This document shows positions 9,054 to 16,135 of a DNA stretch of 31,890 nucleotides, piece after piece. Source of the DNA: Priapulus caudatus (Eukaryota; Priapulida; Priapulimorpha; Priapulimorphida; Priapulidae). The stretch is taken from contig NW_014578847.1 in NCBI RefSeq assembly GCF_000485595.1, forward strand, positions 23,179-55,068. The letters are read 5' to 3'. The notes under the pieces were generated by a model that ran no database searches, had not been told where the DNA came from, and saw only the letters and a program-made list of their open reading frames with translations. A program made the translations under genes and the position numbers. Within the stretch, counting starts at the first letter, position 1. Every line of letters begins with the position of its first letter.

Positions 9054-9869
9054 ATGAGCGTCTCCCGTTGCAACGAAACCAACGCAAGCCACTACCACTA
9101 TAGGATGTACGAAAGCCGAGTAAACACAACGCAACAAGAAGACGAAGAGAAAGACGAAGAGGAAGAAAGAAGACGCTACCTTCGCCCCTACCCTACGCTC
9201 GCGCATCTAGATGCAGCACGTGCATCCACACACTCGAGCGACTCGCAACCAGCGCCTGACAGCGACGACCCCCCCCCCACCCATCGGCGTCCGACAGTGA
9301 CTTCAGCGATACCGATCTCATTCCGCTTGCACGTTTCCGCGAGACACCAGCGACGATTTCTCTGATCAAGGAACCCAACCACCTACGAAGTGCATACTAC
9401 GGATTCTATGGGCCGTGTATCCACTGAAACGTCCAAGGACACCGACATCGGTCACACCGCTCAGACACTGCCCGACGACCCAGAGCACGTGAACGTCATG
9501 CTCAGAGAGCGCACCACTACGGCGCCTCTGTGCACGCCCGAATCGTCGCAACACGTACCGGTAGTAACCCGACCAACGCAATGCATGCCGTCGTGTCCGC
9601 CGAAGGACACCACTGCTCAACGCCCGAGTCGGGTGCACGTACCCCCCCCCCTACCCGCCCCTATACCCGCGCCACCTTCGCATGCACATATAGGCGCGAT
9701 CGCAAGCCGTCCCCACGCCGCAGAAGCTCGCACGACGCGCGCCATTCAGCCTTTCTCCGCGCCTCGCCGACGCGCGCCCGTTAGCGGCGCATGGCTCACA
9801 TTGTGGCGCGCACTCTATGGCTCACGAGGCCACACGTGGCAATGGGCCACGGCTAAACCCCAGCCATAA
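9054..9869 (+). CDS. Possible low-complexity coding region, frame broken (uncertain)
   Basis: An ATG at 9054 opens a 103-codon frame with an acidic/arginine stretch (EEDEEKDEEEERRR, about residues 28-42) and a Ser/Asp/Pro-rich part. At the run of C bases (about 9269-9280) the Ser/Asp-rich character continues better in another frame (SDSDFSDTDLIPLARF, to a stop near 9430). A third frame of 159 codons (9390-9869) is Pro/Ala/Thr-rich. No domain is recognised. The sequence could be a decayed gag-like or host gene, or chance open frame in GC-rich DNA. Codon-level support is weak. Confidence 0.2.
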
Positions 9870-9989
9870 TGCCCACTATATGCCGCATCCAACTCGTGTC
9901 CTAATATTGTCAGTACGAGCATACGGTAGTCAGAGAACGCGTCGCACATTCGTAGTCCCGGAGACTTTAGTTCGGCTCTGTTCCTCCGT

Positions 9990-10020
9990 GTTCCGCGTGC
10001 GCGATATATAGATATATAAC
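9990..10020 (+). promoter_or_regulatory. TATA-like element upstream of the 10061 ATG
   Basis: GATATATAGATATATAAC lies 40-60 bases before an ATG in good Kozak context (A at -3, G at +4). Candidate core promoter only. Confidence 0.25.
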
Positions 10021-10060
10021 CTACATGTCTACCTCTTAGCAAGCGTATTTACCGAGAACG

Positions 10061-10423
10061 ATGGCAGCCGCCAACACAGCGCCGCGTGCAAGTGCGGATC
10101 CTCAGCCGCCGCCGCCGCGCTCGACGACTGCTGCCGTCACATCGCAGGACCTCGATGCCTCGACGTCTAGCGGCCCCGCCAGTAGGCCCCCGATTGCCTG
10201 GCCGCCGGCTGCCGCTATGACCGCTATCTCTACGGCCTGCCGCACGACCACGACCCCGACCACTGCTTCAGCGAGAAAGCCATTCACTAAGAGTAAGCTC
10301 TGGACTTCCTTAACAAGTGCGTCGATCTGCTGCTTGGGCGGGGGAATGTACTCGAGCGTAGCGTCAAGGCTCGTGTCGGCCGTAAAAGGACGAGTATCCA
10401 AGGGGTTGGGAGTTCCACCATGA
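10061..10423 (+). CDS. Hypothetical Ala/Pro/Thr-rich 120-residue protein
   Basis: The ATG is in a strong Kozak context (AACGATGG) with TATA-like sequence shortly upstream, and the frame is open for 120 codons. The product is Ala/Pro/Ser/Thr-rich for its first 75 residues. It then has a basic region (SARKPFTKSKL), a cysteine pair (ICC) near residue 88 and a tail with alternating hydrophobic and basic residues. It stops just inside the start of the purine tract. No family is recognised. A second frame through the same DNA also reads protein-like in places, so the coding frame is not certain. Confidence 0.25.
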   Translation: MAAANTAPRASADPQPPPPRSTTAAVTSQDLDASTSSGPASRPPIAWPPAAAMTAISTACRTTTTPTTASARKPFTKSKLWTSLTSASICCLGGGMYSSVASRLVSAVKGRVSKGLGVPP

Positions 10424-10429
10424 CCACGG

Positions 10430-10743
10430 GGGAAAAGAGAGGGGGGGCAATCGAGGGGGGAGAAAGAGGGGGAGAGAGAGGGGGAGAGAGGGGGGAAGGG
10501 AGGGGGGCGTTCGAGGGGGATAGAGGGGGAGAGAGGGGAAGAGAGGGGGGGCGTTTGAGGGGGAGAGAGGGGGAGAGGGAGGGGCGTTCGAGGGGAGAGA
10601 GGGGAGAGAGGGGCAGCGCTCTGAGGGAGAAGAAGAGGGGGAGAGAGAGGGGGCAAAACGAGAGGGGGAGAGACAAGGGGGAGAAGAGGAGGGGAAGAGA
10701 GGGGGAGATAGAGGGGGAGAGAGGAGGGGTGAAGAGAGCGGGG
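10430..10743. repeat. Homopurine GGGGGAGAGA tract
   Basis: The plus strand is about 310 bases of almost uninterrupted purine made of GGGGGAGAGAGG units with occasional CGTTCGAGG. It has triplex (H-DNA) and G-quadruplex potential. Long frames on both strands are low complexity and rejected. It ends at the N at 10744, where transposon copy A begins. A similar tract in the opposite orientation lies at about 21310-21870. Confidence 0.9.
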
Positions 10744-10744
10744 N

Positions 10745-11291
10745 GCTTCTTCTCTCATCCAATTTGCTGGCACTGGGAAGGCAAGAGTTTGCATGCACGT
10801 GAACCAAGCTAACAATCATAACACGTTTTTAATACAAGTACACTATTAGATAATTATAGTATTATGAAACTTGAGTTTGCAACAGTGTTAAATCACATTA
10901 TTTTCCGCCAAAATGTCCATGCACCCACTACTTGAAGTTGCAGTAACACTAAAAGTCACTAATAGGGCATATATTCCTTGTTTCTTTTTCAAAAGTACGA
11001 ATAGTGAATATTCATCTAATTTTTGAAAATTTATAATAATACTGTGGCAATGCACCAGGGTGGCTTTTAAGCACGCATTTAAAAATGTGAAATACCATAA
11101 AAAAAACATCTGGTCTCTGCTACACACTACAGCAGAGAGCGCTCATTTTAATGTGAATTTCAAAACCGTTCTCCACAAAACCCCAGTCAGGGTTAAATTG
11201 TAAGTTATCAAGGCTACTGAGTATAGGCCCCTACTGACTTACTCTTAGACTTAGTGTCTACAGACTATACAGTCTACTACATCTAGGCGAA
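10745..11291 (-). mobile_element. CACTA/tnp2-like transposon copy A: transposase leader, inverted
   Basis: The reverse complement of this block aligns over its whole length with 15223-15757 (copy B leader), with scattered substitutions and small indels. Reading leftwards it runs from TGTAGTAGACTGTATAGTCT through to the codons that start the transposase in copy B. In copy A the start has ATTGGATGAG where B has AATGGATGAG, so the start ATG is lost. The copy is cut at the N (10744), where the purine tract starts. Together with copy B it forms a large inverted repeat around the intact transposase frame. Confidence 0.85.
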
Positions 11292-11485
11292 GTAAATAAT
11301 AATTAGCCTAATTGGCGATTCAAAAGTGTAATAATACTAAACTCATTAATAAAAGATATAAATAGCGTTATATAGGCCCTATATTACGATTAGAAAGTGC
11401 TATTAATAATATATTTAAAGCGCTAGTCTTATAGATAATTACCTTTCCTTGTTTTGGATAACTTTTCCTCAGCTACAAATAATGT
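11292..11485 (-). mobile_element. Copy A: accessory-gene exon 1 end and intron start
   Basis: On the minus strand, TATCCAAAACAAGGAAAG (exon end at 11443) is followed by GTAATTAT, a splice donor, and about 150 bp of intron. The same exon end, donor and intron sequence occur on the plus strand at 16180-16351. In copy A the intron runs on directly into the transposase leader. In copy B the leader lies upstream of this exon. The order of parts therefore differs between the two copies. Confidence 0.75.
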
Positions 11486-12681
11486 GGAGATCTCAGGGTG
11501 TATCACGTATCAGGATTTAATAGACTAATCGGGACCAATAGAGCTGACTCACCGTAATAGAGAGAATAACATAATATGACTAAAGAGAGGATAAGATAGA
11601 TTGCACATAAACAATAGACCCGCATGTAAACAATTGACGCGCTTGGGAGGGCAGCATTTGGATCATACTAGACTGCTGCGCCTGTCGGGCGAAACGAGGA
11701 TATTCACTTAAGTTAACATAGAGTTTGGCCTGCGATGATGCAATAGCGGGTTGCGACATCGCAATGAGTCACCAACGTGCGTACGGGCCGGACCAGATGC
11801 CAACGCCCTAGGGGGGGGGGTTTTGCTAGCTGAGTAAAATAAAGGAGGCAAGAGTCGCAGGCTAAGAGGCAGTATTTTGCAGGTCTAGTAGGAGGAAGCA
11901 AGAAGAAGAGAAGGAGAAGAAGGAAGAGGGAGTCTTTAGGTAGCAGGTCGCACCAAGGAGGAACAAGAGGAGGAGCAAGCACCGAGGACAGACAGACGAA
12001 GGAAGGGCGGGAGAGAGGAAAGCAGCCTGAACGAGAAGGGAAGGCGTTATATTTCCAGGGATAGGTTAGAGGTGAAGACGGGAAGAGGAAAGAGGGAGGA
12101 AGAAAATAAGGAGAGAGGGATAGACGCACAGCTATTTCAGGGTAGGTGTAAACGCAAGAGCCGGACGGGAGAGGGAAATAAAACGGGCGAAAGAACGGAC
12201 GGTCTGGCAGAGGCTAGGAGCGACTGCGAGGAGAACAAACACACCTGGGAGACGGCTTGGGATCCACGCAAAAGCAAGACGAACGTGAGGGAAGAAAGAC
12301 GAGCCGCGACGCCATCAGTACCCACGAGATCGATAGAAAGACCGTGCAAATATACGGAATGCAGAGGGAATCAATTTAATTGTACACTAGTAACTGGCAA
12401 ATAAAAGTTTCTATAAACGTATCGTTTAACCGCAAGGGCTGCAGCCGGTTCTGTTCTGTTCATCTGTACACCTGTTATCTGCTACGTGGCTCATCGCCGT
12501 CTGTCTAATACACGACAGGAGCGGACACTGATCCACAATTGGGACCGTATACTACCTAACGTCTGTCGAACCGTAGTTGGTCTACCCTAGGCGGAGCTAC
12601 AGGTAAAATGGGGGCTCGCTCGGATCGTTCGCATGAAGGAGTAGCAACGCGCAAAGTGTGGCCAAGTGATATAGACGGATA
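11486..12681. other. Unassigned region, purine-rich in the middle
   Basis: No recognised gene. There is a G run at about 11810-11821 and a moderately purine-rich stretch at about 11880-12120. A 110-codon plus-strand frame (12072-12404) is Lys/Arg/Glu-rich, opens with GTG and has no recognised domain. An AATAAA at 12399-12404 coincides with its end. The stretch 12420-12600 has a short ATG frame (12608-12679) that soon stops. A decayed LTR element is possible but unproven. Confidence 0.4.
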
Positions 12682-14892
12682 GTGAGGCAGAGATACAGAA
12701 CATGTCAGAGTTTTATAAAGAGAATACGGGAGTTTCTGACGCCCACGGAGATTCGACGTGGTGAGGTGGAATGCTGGCAGCCGGCCGAGGAGGGAATGAG
12801 TCATGCGACACAGCTAGCGTGGAGGAAGGGCAGTATGGGTGAGTCGCATTATTTTCAAAGAAAGGGGACAGGTACCCAGCAACCCTTCACCGATGGCGTA
12901 CCACCCGGAGGAGGCTCTAGGGATAGGAAGAGATCTCGGAGCCGCCGCCGTAGACAGTACAACAGAAAGTGGATTTCAGCCAAAAGATCATTATCATGTA
13001 CAAATCAAGAGGCCCAGACAAAAAGCTCCAGCAGTGATACTGATAGTGACATCAATGAGTTTGTGTTAGATAGTGAAAGTAGTGCAGGCGAGGCAACCAA
13101 TGTTCAATTAGAGGAGAATATTACATTTGTCAGTGAATCTGTAGAAAAACTAAATGTACAAATAACTCACACTGATGCTGACAGTGATGATGATGGTGCA
13201 GTGTGGGACATTATAGATGCAAATCCAATCATTTTTTCTTCGGATTCAGCAGAAGAAGAAGAAACACAAATAGCTGAAGAGCTAGTATCATGGATCAATA
13301 TGCACCAAATAAAACATAGCGCAGCTGATGACGACAACTTGCCATCATCTGCTCGTACATTATTGAAAACAGACAGGAATGTGACAACTGAAGAAAAATC
13401 AGGCATGACTTATATATATTTTGGACTTGAAGATTCTTTGATAAAAAACTTGGGTAACTACCCTCCAGAAATAAGGCACAATATAGACAGCATGGAAATT
13501 TCTTTCAATATTGATGGTCTCCCTCTCTTCAGAAGCTCAAATACATGTATGTGGCCAATCTTATGTGCAATTATGACAGAACCAGTCACCGTCTTCCCCG
13601 TTGCAATAACATGTGGCAATTCAAAACCAAGTAACTTAGACTTCTTACTGGACACAATAACAGACTTGGACCACATTTTGCAACATGGCATAAACTATGA
13701 AGCAAATACTATTCAAGTAACATTAAAGTGCATCGTCTGTGACGCTCCTGCCAGAGCTATGGTAAAAGCTACAAAGCAGTACTCAGGATATTATGGTTGT
13801 GATAAATGTAACCAGAGAGGTGTTTGGTATGGGAGAGTAACATACCAAGATATTAATAACATTGTGCTCCGCACCAACCATTCAGTCAGAGAGCAGATCC
13901 AAGAAGAACATCATCATGGAGTTTCTCCATTTACGTTACTTCAAGTGGATGTTGTGAAGGTGTTTCCCATAGATTACATGCACCAGGTCTGTCTTGGTGT
14001 CATGAGAAGGCTCATTCTTCTATGGGTTAGAGGCAAAAAGGAAACAAAGCTCAATGCAACACAAATAGAGGCAGTCAGTGTAAAGCTCCTGGAACTTCAA
14101 AGGTGTATCCCAAACTGTTTTGCTCGAAAACCAAGACATCTTAGAGATATTGAAAGATGGAAGGCTACTGAGTACAGACAATTTTTGTTATATACTGGCA
14201 AACTGGTGTTGAAAGGTTTTCTTAGGAATGACCTTTATAAACATTTCATGGCACTCTCAGTGGCCATGTGCATTCTTGTTTCACCAAGACTTGTGCAACT
14301 TCATAAAGAATATGCTCACAACCTTTTAGTTTACTTTGTATGTAGGGGCCGTGAACTTTATGGCAAAGAGTTCTTAGTGTATAACGTGCATTCCATGCTC
14401 CACATAGCAGATGATGCTGAGCAGTTTGGAAGCTTAGACAGGTGTGGGGCCTTTCCTTTTGAAAACTATCTCCATACAATGAAGAGAATGGTTCGCTCAG
14501 GGAAGAATCCATTGGCACAGGTTGTGAAAAGGATTCATGAATTGGAAAGCACCTCAAGCACACCAAAATCATCAAGGTTCAAAAACACAATTCAGGTTCA
14601 GAAGCCCAACAATGCCTTTCTTTTAAAAGATTCATCTTGTTGTGAGGCTGTGGCTTTAACAAATGAGAGAGATGAGCAGGGAACCAAAAAAGTGTTGTGT
14701 AGGGTTTACAGTAGAGCTGAATCTGCTTTCATAGAACCCTGTGATTCCCGAATCATCGGAGTGTATCGAATCCATTCAGACAACAGCCGCATGAAAATTC
14801 TGACACAAAGAAGTCTTGAAAGAAAAGCTATCATGATTGATAGATGTGATGGCAGAGAGGCAGTGTTCCTTGCAATTTTGCATGAAATCTGA
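12682..14892 (+). CDS. CACTA/tnp2-like (CMC group) transposase, copy C
   Basis: This is the only full-length transposase frame, about 736 codons; the first ATG is at 12796. DNA homology to copy B begins at about 12947. There copy B starts with ATG and MDEKKKRRRQYNRKW, whereas here the frame continues upstream into unrelated sequence, so residues 1 to about 85 are probably not native. Order of parts: basic N-terminus, acidic Ser/Asp-rich linker (about 112-235), a first catalytic-type Asp in FNIDGLPLF (D278), WPIL (291-294), a second Asp in VCDAPAR (D354), a CxxC zinc-type pair (C373, C376), DYMHxxCLGV (431-440), and an acidic residue in FPFENYL (E594). This matches the DDE layout with DAPA, CxxC and DxxH known from tnp2/CACTA transposases, which cut and paste their element in the nucleus. 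Family assignment is by motif only. The frame has no internal stops, so it may be recently active or intact by chance. Confidence 0.8.
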   Translation: MRQRYRTCQSFIKRIREFLTPTEIRRGEVECWQPAEEGMSHATQLAWRKGSMGESHYFQRKGTGTQQPFTDGVPPGGGSRDRKRSRSRRRRQYNRKWISAKRSLSCTNQEAQTKSSSSDTDSDINEFVLDSESSAGEATNVQLEENITFVSESVEKLNVQITHTDADSDDDGAVWDIIDANPIIFSSDSAEEEETQIAEELVSWINMHQIKHSAADDDNLPSSARTLLKTDRNVTTEEKSGMTYIYFGLEDSLIKNLGNYPPEIRHNIDSMEISFNIDGLPLFRSSNTCMWPILCAIMTEPVTVFPVAITCGNSKPSNLDFLLDTITDLDHILQHGINYEANTIQVTLKCIVCDAPARAMVKATKQYSGYYGCDKCNQRGVWYGRVTYQDINNIVLRTNHSVREQIQEEHHHGVSPFTLLQVDVVKVFPIDYMHQVCLGVMRRLILLWVRGKKETKLNATQIEAVSVKLLELQRCIPNCFARKPRHLRDIERWKATEYRQFLLYTGKLVLKGFLRNDLYKHFMALSVAMCILVSPRLVQLHKEYAHNLLVYFVCRGRELYGKEFLVYNVHSMLHIADDAEQFGSLDRCGAFPFENYLHTMKRMVRSGKNPLAQVVKRIHELESTSSTPKSSRFKNTIQVQKPNNAFLLKDSSCCEAVALTNERDEQGTKKVLCRVYSRAESAFIEPCDSRIIGVYRIHSDNSRMKILTQRSLERKAIMIDRCDGREAVFLAILHEI

Positions 14893-15222
14893 ATATATAC
14901 TGTACGTAGCATCACTGCATTAGTGTGTTATAAATTAATGATGATGTGACCATGTTAGCAACTTAGCAAGTGACTGTTGACTTTAGTTTTGATAGTATTT
15001 TGTAGTTAATAATTGAGTACAACTATTAAGTGAGTTATTTTGTGACTATGGTGCACGCAGGTAATTTATTGTTAGTTCGGTTGTGGCAATATTTATGTTA
15101 CTTAAAAACTGATGATACAAAACCGTCTTGAATTATGTCATCTATAACTATGTGACAATAAGAGTCAAACTTATTACTGCTGCTCTATGGCGATATATTG
15201 TATCATCAATACTGTATACTTC
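14893..15222 (+). other. 3' flank of transposase copy C
   Basis: AT-rich sequence after the TGA at 14890-14892, probably 3' untranslated region of the element. No AATAAA was identified with confidence. It joins copy B's leader at about 15223, where similarity to copy A begins (CTAGACTGTAGTAGACTG). Confidence 0.55.
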
Positions 15223-15731
15223 TAGACTGTAGTAGACTGTATAGTCTGTAGACACTAAGTCTAAGAGTAAGTCAGTAGGCCTAGTACTCAGTAGCCTGAT
15301 AACTACAATTTAACCCCTGACTGGGGGTTTGGTGGAGAACGGTTTTTGAAATTCACATTAAATGACTCTCTGGTAGTGGTAAGAGGAGCACAGATGTTTT
15401 TTTAGGTATTTCACATTTTTAAAATGGTGCATTAAAAAAGCACCCTGGTGATTGCACAGTAATTATATAAATTTTCAAAAATTAGATGAATATTCACTAT
15501 TCTACTTTTGAAAAAGAAACAAGGAATATATGTATAGTGACTCTTTAGTGTTAACTGCAACTTCAATAGTGGTGCATGGACATTTTTGAGGGAAAATTAT
15601 GTTGATTAACACTGTGCATAACTCAGTTCATAAATACTATAATTATCTAATAGTTGTAACTTGTATAAAAACGTGTTAGATTGTTAGCTTGGTCACGTGC
15701 ATGCAAACTCTTGCTTCCCAGTGCCAGCAAA
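15223..15731 (+). mobile_element. Copy B: transposase leader
   Basis: Inverted counterpart of 10745-11291. It starts ACTGTAGTAGACTGTATAGT and ends immediately before the ATG at 15732 (GCCAGCAAAATGGATGAG). The leader contains several short self-complementary blocks, including AGACTGTATAGTCTGTAGAC. It is about 500 bp, long for a simple 5' UTR, so it probably also carries promoter or transposase-binding sequence. Confidence 0.8.
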
Positions 15732-16135
15732 ATGGATGAGAAGAAGAAGCGCCGTAGACAGTACAACAGAAAGTGGATTTCAGCCAAAAGATCATTATCA
15801 TGTACAAATCAAGAGGCCCAGACAAAAAGCTCAGCAGTGATACTGATAGTGAGCTGACAATGGTTTGTGTTAGATAGTGAAAGTAGTGCAGGCGAGGCAA
15901 CCATGTTCAATTGAGGAGAATATTACCATTTGTCAGTGAATCTGTAGAAAAACTAAATGTACAAATAACTCACACTGATGCTGACAGTGATGATGATGGT
16001 GCAGTTGTGGGACATTATAGATGCAAATCATCATTTTTTCTTCGGATTCAGCAGAAGAAGAAGAAACACCAAATAACTGAAGAGCTAGTATCATGGATCA
16101 ATATGCACCAAATAAAACATTAGCGCAGCTGATGA
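15732..16135 (+). pseudogene. Copy B: broken 5' part of the transposase gene
   Basis: Starts ATG with MDEKKKRRRQYNRKW and follows copy C (about 12947-13330) closely. A 1-base deletion after about 37 codons (AGCTCAGCAG versus AGCTCCAGCAG) and further indels destroy the frame. Homology to copy C stops at GCAGCTGATGA (about 16133), after which the accessory-gene exon begins. Some 70% of the transposase is missing. The ATG here is the best evidence for the family's native start codon. Confidence 0.85.

Noticed and set aside
10102-10819. Long minus-strand frames of 130-237 codons
   Set aside because: They are produced by the purine tract and cross an N; the low-complexity Ser/Pro/Leu content is not a real protein.
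13167-14575. Minus-strand frames of 77-109 codons opposite the transposase
   Set aside because: They are shadows of the 736-codon plus-strand transposase frame, which has recognisable motifs.
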